Below, piece after piece: positions 54,157 through 64,000 of a DNA stretch of 64,000 bases (position 1 is the stretch's first letter; each line of letters opens with the position of its first letter). The DNA lies in the NCBI GenBank assembly GCA_014526335.1, contig JACTAT010000036.1:1514386-1578385 (forward strand), read 5' to 3'. The position numbers and the translations under genes are program-made. The notes under the pieces were generated by a model. The model did no database searches, was not told the origin of the DNA, and saw only the letters and a program-made list of their open reading frames with translations. This DNA is from Chrysaora quinquecirrha. Lineage: Eukaryota; Cnidaria; Scyphozoa; Semaeostomeae; Pelagiidae.

Positions 54157-55547
54157 TTTGTGTCAAGCGTCTCAGGGGGGATAACCAGGAAGGTGCGACT
54201 TGTTTTCATGTTTATATATTGTTTTTCAGCAGGATAAGAAAACCTGCAAACAATCACAGTTATAACAAAAACAATGATAACAAGACATTAAAAGTTCGTG
54301 GGATTTATTTCAAAGCAAGGTTTTAAGAACTTAGGACATAATCGATATTGTTTTTAGCTTGAAGCATACTTCTCAGATATCTTAAACACGTGTGATGTCT
54401 ACAGTATACCTACAGAATAACGTGCAGGCAGTTTATTGATTTTGATTTTAACTGCTTCGTGATTTAAAATTTTGATTGTATCTGTCCCAATGATCTGTCC
54501 AACGTAGAGACACTGCCCCGACACAACATTCCTCTATTTCTCTCCTTAAAAAGCATACGAGATTACAATTACAACAAAGGGGTTGAATGAAAGCAATAGG
54601 ATTTCCAGGAAAGGCGAACGAGATTTCCAAGGAGTGAATTGCCCCTCTGAACTCACTATACACTTTGTGTAGCCTACTTACACAAAAGGACATTTCATTT
54701 TGCGAAAAGGCGTATATGAGTTTATTAAAACAAAACGACTTTCAAGGGATTTCCAAAAAAATAATAGGACTTCCAGGAAAGGTGTACGATAAGGAGTGAA
54801 TCACCGTTCAACGTACACGATCCTTCTTCTTTATTATCATTACCGATAGGTATTTGTATGCAACCCCATGCGATCATATAATCATAATCACTGTGATGCT
54901 GATGACAAAGATTCAAAGATGATTATTATTTCATTTTGATGACTGCAGTGACGATGATAATGATAAAGACATGATCATGATCAACATCACAAGGATTAGG
55001 TGGATCATGACGATTACAATCCATTATGATGTTGATGATGATTTCGATGATTAGAAAAAGATAATTGATAATTATGATTGCTTTGTTTCATGGTAATGAT
55101 AATCGTGAGGATCATAATGATCATGGCCCGTATGATCATCAGGATGGTGCTGTAGATTAAGATAATGATGATTATATTGGGTACTCTTACTCCCTCCCCT
55201 TCTATTTCCGTAAAGTCCATAAGTGCCCCCGTGACATTTCCGTGTAGGGAACATTTCCTTGTTGTGGAGAATGACCTGCCCAAGCAGAAAATTCCTATTT
55301 CTACTAAAAAACTGACAAGATTTTGAAAGGATCAAGCTGTTCAGTTGACGTAGTTATCCCTTGTCATTTGACTGACAGGCAAGGCTTGTGATAGACAGTT
55401 CTTGCATAACCAGTTAGATTAGAGAAAGGTTGACTTGAGGGTGCAAACCAGCCTTTAGAACACCACAGCTTTCAAACTTAACCATATACATCGAGTTTTC
55501 AAGAGCAAAATCAAATTTAGTGATAATTAAATAAATCAGTGGGAAAA
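54157..55547. other. Intergenic between actin and calmodulin-like gene (right arm)
   Basis: About 2.9 kb shorter than the matching left-arm stretch (2591-6635) because it lacks the left-specific insertions. It includes two GAGGGGC-family copies (54590-54815) and ATCAT-rich simple sequence (54890-55170). No gene recognised. Confidence 0.6.
54590..54815. repeat. GAGGGGC-family repeats, two copies
   Basis: AAGGAGTGAATTGCCCCTC near 54640 and AAGGAGTGAATCACCGTTC near 54800. Each is preceded by GGATTTCCA/GACTTCCAGGAAAGG modules. Together they look like a direct repeat of one unit. Confidence 0.5.
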
Positions 55548-56000
55548 ATGGCAGAAGACTTAACAAGTGAAATGATTGGAGAATTTAGAGAAGCATTCTC
55601 TCTATTTGACATCGACGGAGATGGTTCGATCACAACCAAAGAGCTTGGCACAGTCATGCGAAGTCTACGGCAAAACCCCACTGAAGCAGAGTTACAAGAT
55701 TTAATAAATGATGTCGACGTTGATGGCAATGGCAAGATAGATTTCTCTGAATTTGTCACTATGATGGCGAAGCAGATGAAAGAGGGGGAGACAGAAGATG
55801 AAATCAGGGAAGCATTTGCTGTTTTTGATAAGGATGGTAATGGTTTAATAAGAGCTGCAGAATTACGTCATGTTATGACAAACTTAGGTGAGAAACTGAC
55901 TGATGAAGAAATAGATGAAATGATTAAAGAAGCTGATATAGATGGCGATGGACAGATTAATTATCCAGAATTTGTTAAAATTATGATGATAAGTAAATAA
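55548..56000 (+). CDS. Calmodulin-like protein, intact (right arm)
   Basis: A single open frame of 150 codons from ATG at 55548; the preceding in-frame GTG at 55539 is ignored. Four EF-hand loops follow the DxDxDG...E rule: [36 protein letters not shown] and [12 protein letters not shown]. Stretches such as [18 protein letters not shown] and [18 protein letters not shown] match calmodulin almost exactly. The protein differs from canonical calmodulin at scattered sites ([18 protein letters not shown] central helix, end IMMISK). It is a Ca2+ sensor that would bind target helices. The absence of introns suggests an old retrocopy kept under selection. It differs from the left copy by, among others, MAED/MAEE, R for K before EAFSLF, R for S in loop III, and lack of the nonsense change. 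Confidence 0.9.
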   Translation: MAEDLTSEMIGEFREAFSLFDIDGDGSITTKELGTVMRSLRQNPTEAELQDLINDVDVDGNGKIDFSEFVTMMAKQMKEGETEDEIREAFAVFDKDGNGLIRAAELRHVMTNLGEKLTDEEIDEMIKEADIDGDGQINYPEFVKIMMISK

Positions 56001-58169
56001 CTTTTTGAGATGTTGTATGGAATTATAGCAAAATGCATTGAAAAGGAACCCCAGAAAGGCTGAAGGTGTTGTATTAGAGTAGTAGGCTCTCCGTTTCAAT
56101 GAAACTACCATAGAAAGATAACAGATGAGGAATATGAGGGTTCCTCTTAGGGTACAGAAGGCACTTTTAATGCTTATGCTATTTATGTATTTAATTTTGT
56201 TCAAATGTATACTACAATGCAATCATAACATTGTCTTTTTACAACGCAGACTTTCTATTCTCTAACCTTAGTTAACAGGGAAGCCAACTTAACTATACCT
56301 TTTACCATTACGTACTGTAAACTATGAATATAAGGCTGATTGATTGGTGGGAGAGTGGAAAAAACCTCTTTGTTTTGTGAATCATGTATGTATATGATGT
56401 GCGATCGATGTTCTTGTTTACGGTCTAGCATAACAAGGAAGGCTCTTTTGCATTTGGTTCTGGCTGCTTGACGTAATCATATGCGTCATAAACGAAAACG
56501 GGGAAATGACGTCACATTGGAAAATCTCATTGTTGACACCAAAACCCTATAGAATAGTCCAAAGGCTATAGGTTTTCTCAGATACTGTATGTCCTTGTCT
56601 GGGGATGTCTGCCTGTATGAAAATTTAGGGAAGTCACTAGGTGCCTTACCAAGGGGGGTAAGGCAAACACACGACAACACCTTCAACAGAGCGTGTTTTG
56701 GGACGCACCCCTTTCGTGAAGGAACTGATCGACATTTTATTTAGTCTACATGTTTCAAATGAAAAAAGACAAATTCCAATGAATTAATGTGGCACACATG
56801 GCGTTTGTATCATTGCCACTTGGGCTCTCATTACCTCCAGTCGTTGTCCGTACTTAGAAACTGAAAAGGGGTCAGGTGCTGAAAGTTTCTTAGCTTTACA
56901 AGCTTTGAATATTGAAAGTTTCTACTTCCAAGCATTTCTTTTGGGGGGTCTCTGTCCCTGGGTCTCTATGCGCAATCAGAAGGAGGGACCAACTTCAACT
57001 AATTGTGTCGCACATGAAGGATATAAACAGCATCAAAAAAGGTTAAAAAGCAGAAATAGAACTGCAAACAATAATTTTCTGGATGGCCAAAGGGTTGTGA
57101 ACATGCTCCTCCTCGCGCTACTGTTAGGTTTTTTCTTTGTTTTATTCACCCTCACAGTTAATTGAGGATTCTATTAAAACTGTTACCCCGTAAAAAGTTC
57201 TGATTTTGAGGTGTGGGGTTGTGATAACTCTGATAAAAGTTTACGAGTCCGGGTACCGAGTTTCTAATACAAATGATTACACTGGAGCCTGGGGGCTAAC
57301 AGAGAGATAGAATATGGCGGAATTATAGGAAAAAATAAAAAAATAAAAAGAGAAAGTCACCTCTTGTGTTTGGTCTTTTGACAAGTTTTGAACTAGATGA
57401 AAAGATAAAAATATCTGCGCATTGATAAAACGAAGATTCCATTCAGAAATAACAATTTTCGTATCACAACAATGCTATAATTTTCAATAATTCCAATTAA
57501 TTTTAGCAGCGATCTAAATGATCGAATACTGTACCTAAGTTTTCAGTTTTGTCTAATAAACACACTATAGACATATAACATGCAAAATCAACCGAAAACT
57601 AGTCCATTTAGAGAGGACAGCAGCCTCTGGTTTAGCTTATAGTTTACCCCCCAAAAGTAAATTTCAGATCACTCAAAAACTAATCAAGATACAATGTTAC
57701 ACGGGGGCAACTCTAATGCTTCTGATGTGTTCCTAATTCATAATGCTTTGCATACACATAATTGCTAGACAGTCCTATTGCTGCTCGTAAATTGCCTTTG
57801 TAAGGCTTAAATCTTTACTTAGAAATAAATAGTATTAGTATACTTAAGCCAAATACTGTCGGTGCACTAACTCTATGTTGCCTTATTTGGCATAGTTATG
57901 ATAATAGCTAATGAAGTGAACACATGGAGTGAATCCTGGCATATATGGGCCTTAAATTGAAAAGGGCTGAAAAGAGGTTTAGAGAGATTATTTTGGAAAT
58001 CCTTAACGCTGTGACTAAGTATCGATTTAATCAGGGAAATCTGAGATTATACGACCGAGAAGCCTTTTGAAATTGTGTTTAAAATTATAATTTCACAAGA
58101 AATTTTTGAGACTCGTTTTGGGTAAACTGGTAAAGAGTGTGAAATTAAGTGGTAAAGAATGCTTCTGAA
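56001..58169. other. Intergenic, no gene recognised (right arm)
   Basis: Mirrors 521-2137 but holds extra sequence at about 56540-57200 that has no counterpart on the left. It keeps the TGACGTCA palindrome at 56507-56514. No coding region or known repeat was identified; the 86-codon frame at 56905-57165 resembles nothing I know. Confidence 0.5.
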
Positions 58170-58620
58170 CACGACAGCAAACTTGAATTTATGAAGTATG
58201 AAATAAACATGCTGACGAATACGGTATGAAAGGAATACAATATGAAATGAACATGCTGACGAATAAGGTATTGAATTAAACTGAAAGTGAATACAATATG
58301 AAATGAACATGCTGACGAATAAGGTATGAAACGAATACAATATGAAATGAACATGCTGACGAATAAGGTATTGAATCGAAGTGCAAATGAAAACAATAGG
58401 AAATGAACATGCTGACGAATAAGGTATTGAATTAAACTGAAAGTGAATACAATATGAAATGGACATGCTGACGAACACACTACGAAATAAAGGCAGAATG
58501 AAGTGAACGTACTGAAGAAAACGGTATGGAATGAATACAATAGAAAATAAAATGCTGATGATTACAGTATGAAACGAACATGCTGAAGAATGCAGTACCA
58601 AATGCTCCAACATAACACAT
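58170..58620. repeat. Degenerate minisatellite (mirror copy)
   Basis: Reverse complement of the array at 101-520, with units containing AATGAACATGCTGACGAATA. The long minus-strand frames across it are repeat artefacts. Confidence 0.85.
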
Positions 58621-58959
58621 GAGAATGGCAGGAAATAAAGACGCCTTTTAACCCAACATGGAATGAAACAAACAAACTGATAATTTTATGAAAAGGGGGA
58701 CACTTTTAAAAGAATAAGTAAATATAAATTGGCCACATTTGTTTTAAAAAGAGATCCAAAATGGCACCATCAAAGCCAAGGCAAAATTATTCCATAGAAA
58801 CCCCACCCAAAGCCCATTCAAGACACTTTCCTGCATAGCTCTACAGGGTCGGAAACACAAACGATGAAATTTTATACCACAATAATGAAATATCTATACA
58901 CTAGGATGACATTAGAATATAATACAAAATTTGTTACTTTATAATTTGCTGCAGTCCAC

Positions 58960-61900
58960 TTATTCGACTTCATGTACAGCTTCAGATCCCCAAATGACGT
59001 CACTGTATTGACCCAAAACAGCCTCTTTTAGCTGAAGACCATGCTCGAAATCGCGAACTTCGACCACACATTTTATCTGAAAAAAGAAAAATAGTCACCC
59101 CTGGTAAGTTACGGTGGTCAACTGAAAGCGAGTACAAAATGGTTATTTGCAGGGGGTAAACGCTGTTTCTTTGCGAATTAATATTCTTGTATTTAGTCAC
59201 ATACTATTCACAAAACTCTCCTTACGAAGTAAAATGAACAGTTACTCCTGGTGCGTTTCGTTTGTCAATTGAAAGACAGTACAAAATGGTTATTTGCAGG
59301 GGGTAAATGCTGTTTCTTTGCAAAGTAATATTCTTGTATTTAGTCACATGTTATTCACAAAGAACAGTCACCCCTGGTGAGTTACGTTGATCAATCGAAA
59401 GACAGTACAAAATGATTATGTGCAGGGGGTGCATGCGGTTTTGATCCAGAGTTGTATTCGCCTATTTAGTCACAAACATACTATTCACAAAACTGAACTT
59501 ACCAAGAAAAATGAAAGAGTTACCCCTGGTGAGTCACGTTGGTCAATTGAAAGAGACTACAAAATGATTATTTGCAGGGGGTACTCGCTGTTTTTATACA
59601 ATGAGATGTACCTTGTATTTGTCATACTCAGACTTTTGGTACAACCGTGCCAGATGTTAGGTCACATACATTTCCACTTGCGAATCATAACGCGGAATGG
59701 GTAACAGATAAAAATAACATGCAAGCTAATGGAATTCTTACCACTACGGTATAAACACTGGAGCGCACCCAAGCTCTTTCGTGAAAGATATCTTTTATAC
59801 TAAGAAGAAAAGATTAATGCTTAGCAAACTACAACAGTGGCAGGCAAGGGTGGAGGTGAAATGGTGTTTTAGTGCCAGTCACTAGAATCTCAGTAGTAGG
59901 TTAACTAACTGAGTCCTTGACGATGGCTGTGACCCTACCGCGGCTGGGCTTGAGCTCTACCCACACTGTGCTCCTGACACCACGAGTCAGCTGGAAGCAA
60001 CAGCTGCCACAGCAGCTTCAAAGCGGCCACAAGAACAGCATTATTTACAGCCAAATAAGCCAAGAACAGAGCAACCCAAAACAGATGAATGCTTTGCAAG
60101 GTACACGCGATTTTCATAAAAAAAGGCTTTTCAAGTTTGATAATGGTATTTTTCGGTAATATGTGCGACATAACTTTGAAATTACGTTGTTTAAATTGTT
60201 TAAAATTCATAATCTTGGCATTACCTTACTCCTAATGAGCATAATAATCGTGACAGCTCTGCTACTCCGCCTGGTCGATCTAGAACGGTAACTTTGAATC
60301 TGATTAAACGACCATCTGCAGCAAGACCACGTTCAATAACACGACCAAGAACTGTTGAATCAATGTTGCCACCACACAGAGGAAATACAACCCTGAAATA
60401 AAAAAAACAACTATATTGGAATAATAATAATATGAAACCTAACTTCAATATGCCTATATTAGATATTTAGCAGTACAAAAGCCTTGTATAAAATATAATT
60501 TCAATTGTCTCTGCATTCTTCGAACCTATTTGCCTGAACTTAAAAGTTTGCTATCGGTGCCTTTGCAGTAAAAATGAAGGTGATAAACCACGTAAAACGT
60601 ATAAGTAGTTCTAAGTTACAAAGGTTTGATGCAATTTTAAGTGGTGCTCCAAAATCTGAATTGCACAAAGACAATATTCAACGAAAAACTACGGACACTT
60701 CAATTTTTGAATAAATTGATCTCCTCCCTTGTGTCTGGACATTTTGTGCCAAAATAGGACAATTGTGCTTGAGTGCCACAGAAAGGACAAGCGTGCTAGT
60801 TTACAATGCTACAAAACTAATTGCATGAGCTTATTGGGAGCTAATAAACTTACGATTTTCTGTATGAGGATAAAGAAGAGGGCCGTTTCATCCTGACGGT
60901 CTGCTAAAGTGTGTGAAATGATTATACAGAAACACAGCTAGATGAGCATAAGTTACTGACAGTCACTTTGAATTTTGGCTTTTTGATGGACGGTGTTGAA
61001 CGAGGAAGGCCTGCAGAAAAAGCATTTCTCCTCTAGCGTTGGTGCTCATTCGAGGAGAGGGCCTAAAACACGGGAATCGTTTATGTAGGGTAGGTACCTT
61101 TTGCCTTCAAGCTCTGGCAGTAATCCAGCCAACGCTGCAGCTACACCAGTCGCTCCTGCTCCTTCTACAACGCATTTTTCTTCTTCTATTAGTCGCAAGA
61201 CAGCCATAGCGATGTAGCCTTCACTATAATAAATAAATACGTCAATAGGACTCAAGATTCAAAGACAAGAAAATATGCTTTGACTAATTTAGACAGTCAA
61301 GTTGCAGAATGGCCTAAAAAAGCTAGTTATTTCAGTTCCACTTTCAAATAAGATAAGAAAATATAATGCAGGTCTGGTGGAATCGATAACAACAACTATC
61401 TAGTTTGTTAAACTGTCTGGCAAGTTAAGGGCACAGCTCACTTATTTTGGGACGATACCTTAAAGCCAAACATAAGGCTGAGGCTTTCGTCATGCACATG
61501 ACATAAATTGACTACCCCTTCACACGAAACAACTGATACAGAGATAGGACACATTTTGGCTTCATCGTATAGAAGTCTAAGGGCAACCGCTTCCGAAAAT
61601 GGGGCTTTAAATGCTGTGAACTCTATTAGGTTTAAGCTGCATCTAGCATCATGTTGCGTAACTGTGTCCCAAAAAACCACACATTTCTTCCAAGAAGGGC
61701 TACCTGCTTTCAAAGGGTCTACCTTGGCACCCCAAGTGTTTCTATGCAAACAATGAGTTATTGCAAATATAATCAGGACATTGCCCACCTGACGGTGACA
61801 CATTTGTCCACAAGATCCTTAGATGATGCAAAAGCATTAGCTCCGACTTTAGCCACGCATAAACCTCAAGAAAATAGAACACATTTAGTGAGCAATGAAA

Positions 61901-63923
61901 CAAACTAACTAAAATTAATTAGAAATAATATGGGACATTTGCATGACCAGGACGGGTATCGAACCCGTGGTCTCTGACTAAAAACAGGTCTCGAACGTGC
62001 AACCTCTGGCTTTCGGGCAGGAATGCAACACTAGCCTCTGCACTACCACTGTGGAATGGCAATTTACAACGGATTTTTATGTCTTTAGTGTTTCTTCAAC
62101 CTTTCAGATAGCCTGAAACAGCCCCATATTCGATCTGATCATCCGAGAAACATAGTATTTAAGTATTTTAGCAATTTCACAACTTGAGCACACAGTATTG
62201 CTGCTAGCAATCGCCAAACATTATTGCACTCAAAATTTATTATCATAATCACCGCTTATCATGACAACCCTATTGGGGCAAAATTTATTGGGGCAACGCT
62301 TCGGGAGAAGCCCGATGTTAGGAGACGGAGCTCCCAAAGACGTTGCCCCGATAAGTATCAAAGGCAGGTGATGATAAATAGTTATTACCAGCACTACGTC
62401 AAAAGCAGCCTTGATAATTGCGAATATATTCACTCTTTCTTTCCCTCCTTCGTGAAGATTGTGAATTTCGTCTAATATCTTTCAATAATATCTTCGAGCC
62501 CAACTGGCATGCTCTTTTGAGATGACGCAAATAGACTGCTGTTTAGTATTAGAACATTTTGATCGAGCAACAGTAGTCTTGTAGCATACAGAGATTTTCA
62601 ATAAAATTTATATTTACCATCAGCTAGTGTAAGCGATTGGTTAGCTTCTATCCTCACTGGATGCCCTGCTTCCATGGCAGCTTTGTAACTAGCACACTCT
62701 TCGCTTTCTGCAGCCTAAAATCAAAAAGGGAATTTGAAAACAAAATGAGACCTCAAAACGATATAAATGCATAGGTTAAAATTCAATGCAAGACAACTCT
62801 CCAAGCCATACAGCCCAAGGCTCTCCTGTCATTTTGGCTTTGTGCTTCGGGTATGTTGAGCCTTCTTCAGCACCATACATATTTATGTACATTTGTCATG
62901 AAGAGCAGACACTAGGACAGATTTTCCAACGAGTGCCATACAACAACAGATGGGATTCGAACAAGAATAAGAACAAGAATACCGACAAAAAAATTCATCA
63001 AACCATCAAAAGATTAACTTACAATGACCATGATATTTGGGCAAAGGTTCTTCAATGCAGTTGCACAACCAGCTAAGAGTCCAGCTCCACCAACTGGTAT
63101 TACTATTGCATCAATGTTTTCAACTTGATCTGCGATTTCAAGGCCCATGGTTCCTTGTCCAGCAAGGATATGAGGGTGGTCGTAACTGCAAAGTTAAGAA
63201 ATAATTCGATTTAAAATCAGCGAGCTGAAGCAAAATGAGATGATTTTAAGAATCAACAGAAACAGAAAGAGTGAATTTTTGGACTAACAGAACATAAAAG
63301 CCGTGGCTACACGTGCTACGTTTTGCTAAAGAATTGTCGCCGCGAATTGTTTCTGCGACCCGAAGAAACACGGTCGCAGAGCATTGACTTGGTTGAACTT
63401 ATCGAGACATGTGATGCTTGTCGCCAGTAATGTTGCAGCGACTAGCCGGTTTTTTGCATTGGCGCGCAACACATTGCATTGTTTTCGCGAGTTTTCCTTG
63501 AAATTTCATAGGACCCATACACAGTACTGTGCATTTTTACTGTAGCAGACCTTCTGTCGCGGCATTTCTGTAGCAGCATGTAGCCACCTCAGGATTTCTT
63601 AGAGCAGGGCATGTTCAGGATGGTCGCGTTGCCAGAACAGGTGGAAAACGCACGTTTAGCCGCGTCTTAACTCTGGCGGCAACTGCCGAGATTCTCGGTG
63701 CTGTGTGATACTTATCAGAACAATAAGCTTTGTTCTTAGCCTACCAAGGAACATCCTTTGGCGTCAATTAAAAAATTTAAGAAACCAGAACCAAAAAAAG
63801 GCCACCGGTCAAACAATCAAATATTTGAACAATCAAGTTAGTCATTTTTCTTCTAATTCTTACTTACCCATTTATGTAAGCAAGTCGATTCGTCTTTGCA
63901 ATTTTAGAAGCAATGTCTTTCGC
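58960..63923 (-). CDS. Threonine/serine ammonia-lyase with ACT domain (3' part; 5' beyond window)
   Basis: Eight exons with matching phases: 63868-63923, 63023-63185, 62618-62714, 61789-61864, 61098-61223, 60225-60392, 59742-59799 and 58960-59076 (stop 58960-58962). The product is a fold-type II PLP enzyme converting threonine to 2-oxobutanoate and ammonia, or serine to pyruvate. Visible motifs in order: YDHPHILAGQGTMGLEI, PVGGAGLLAG (glycine-rich loop), SLTLADGLCVAKVGANAF, VVEGAGATGVAAAL, FPLCGGNIDSTVLGRVIE and the ACT-domain start RFKVTVLDRPGGVAEL, ending VIWGSEAVHEVE. The single ACT-like C-terminus matches catabolic-type threonine dehydratases in which a small regulatory domain follows the catalytic core. 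The Schiff-base lysine should lie in upstream exons outside the window. Introns are loaded with SINEs, MITEs and tandem repeats. A second copy may lie left of the window if the inverted duplication continues. Confidence 0.93.
59094..59660. repeat. Four-copy tandem repeat in last intron of ammonia-lyase gene
   Basis: Units start at 59094, 59241, 59367 and 59519 with GTCACCCCTGGTRAGTTACG and contain TACAAAATGGTTATTTGCAG followed by GGGGTAAA. Spacings are about 147, 126 and 152 bases. Confidence 0.88.
59845..60040 (+). mobile_element. tRNA-derived SINE-like repeat, family 2
   Basis: Carries TCAGTAGTAGGTTAACTAAC and GGCTGGGCTTGAGCTC, corresponding to the A- and B-box regions of the copy at 37390-37640. 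The boxes are partly decayed. Confidence 0.5.
61936..62062 (-). mobile_element. tRNA-derived SINE-like repeat, family 3
   Basis: On the minus strand: TAGTGCAGAGG (A-box-like, 62035-62045), then CACGTTCGAGACC, then a strong B-box-like GGGTTCGATACCC (61954-61966). It has no intact cloverleaf with paired acceptor ends, so it is read as a SINE head, not a tRNA gene. Confidence 0.5.
62285..62354. repeat. 70-bp hairpin (miniature foldback)
   Basis: TTATTGGGGCAACGCTTCGG (62285 on) faces its inverted counterpart ending at 62354 (reverse complement TTATCGGGGCAACGTCTTTG). It lies in an intron of the ammonia-lyase gene. Confidence 0.65.
62791..62962 (-). mobile_element. tRNA-derived SINE-like repeat, family 1
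   Basis: Minus-strand GTTCGAATCCCATCTGTTGT and the family body down to TGGCTTGGAGAGTTGTC. It shows this family also occurs outside the inverted duplication. Confidence 0.6.
63303..63587. mobile_element. MITE with GTGGCTACA ends
   Basis: The ends are GTGGCTACACGTGCTACG and the reverse complement of CTGTAGCAGCATGTAGCCAC. It is GC-richer than its surroundings, with several GTCGC/GCGAC motifs, and lies in the ammonia-lyase intron after the first visible exon. No coding capacity and no clear target duplication. Confidence 0.6.
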
Positions 63924-64000
63924 CTAGAGAAAAATAACAAAAAGTTTACATAACATCAAACAGTAGTAGGACGAATGAAAGAACAACAATAAACAAAAAA

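Noticed and set aside
61438..61803. 121-codon minus-strand frame next to ammonia-lyase exons
   Set aside because: Only its first few codons overlap the real exon, in a different frame, and the rest has no family resemblance.
61936..62062. Possible tRNA gene
   Set aside because: B-box and A-box are tRNA-like, but two B-like boxes occur and no acceptor stem pairs cleanly; a SINE head fits better.
62230..62433. Frame with NIFAIIKAAFDVVL, at first considered the missing ammonia-lyase exon
   Set aside because: Splice phases do not fit. The true exon with GLCVAKVGANAF is at 61789-61864 and fits both neighbours in phase.

Overview
The window is nuclear DNA from an AT-rich, intron-rich, transposon-rich invertebrate animal. 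Cytoplasmic-type actin with introns at codons 84/85 and 121/122 (beta-actin numbering), an LMF2 gene with about 20 exons, a calmodulin-like gene, an ACT-domain threonine ammonia-lyase, CR1/L2-like LINEs and many MITEs and tRNA-derived SINEs all point that way. I cannot name the phylum with confidence.

The dominant feature is a head-to-head inverted duplication. Positions 1-24450 reappear in reverse complement at about 34770-58698. In the left arm the order is minisatellite, calmodulin-like gene (minus), actin (plus), LMF2 (plus). The right arm mirrors it: LMF2 (minus), actin (minus), calmodulin-like (plus), minisatellite. Between the arms lies a 193-bp satellite: about 5 copies in one orientation (24457-25442), a gap of exactly 500 N (25443-25942), then about 45 copies in the opposite orientation (25943-34750). 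The orientation flips at the N gap, so the simplest reading is that two contigs, probably the two haplotypes of one locus, were scaffolded end to end. A real palindrome is not excluded.

The arms are not identical. Left-only insertions: a Tc1/mariner-type MITE (3306-3704), a composite insertion of about 2.2 kb (4173-6385) and a PIF/Harbinger-type MITE with clean target duplications (10905-11573). Right-only insertions: a 4.5-kb LINE with an SGNH-esterase ORF1 (46597-51062), which removed the last 74 codons of actin; a mariner-like element (about 43050-43759); and a LINE 3' end (35019-35390) at the site where the last LMF2 exons are missing. The calmodulin-like ORF has a premature stop on the left and is open on the right, so the arms carry complementary damage.

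From 58.7 to 64 kb the sequence is single-copy in this window. It holds eight 3' exons (minus strand) of a PLP-dependent threonine/serine ammonia-lyase with a C-terminal ACT domain; its 5' part lies beyond the window.

The most novel observation is a symmetric phase 1-1 exon inside LMF2 that encodes a complete six-cysteine ShKT domain. It is conserved in both arms and would add a disulfide-rich module to the first ER-lumenal loop of the protein.
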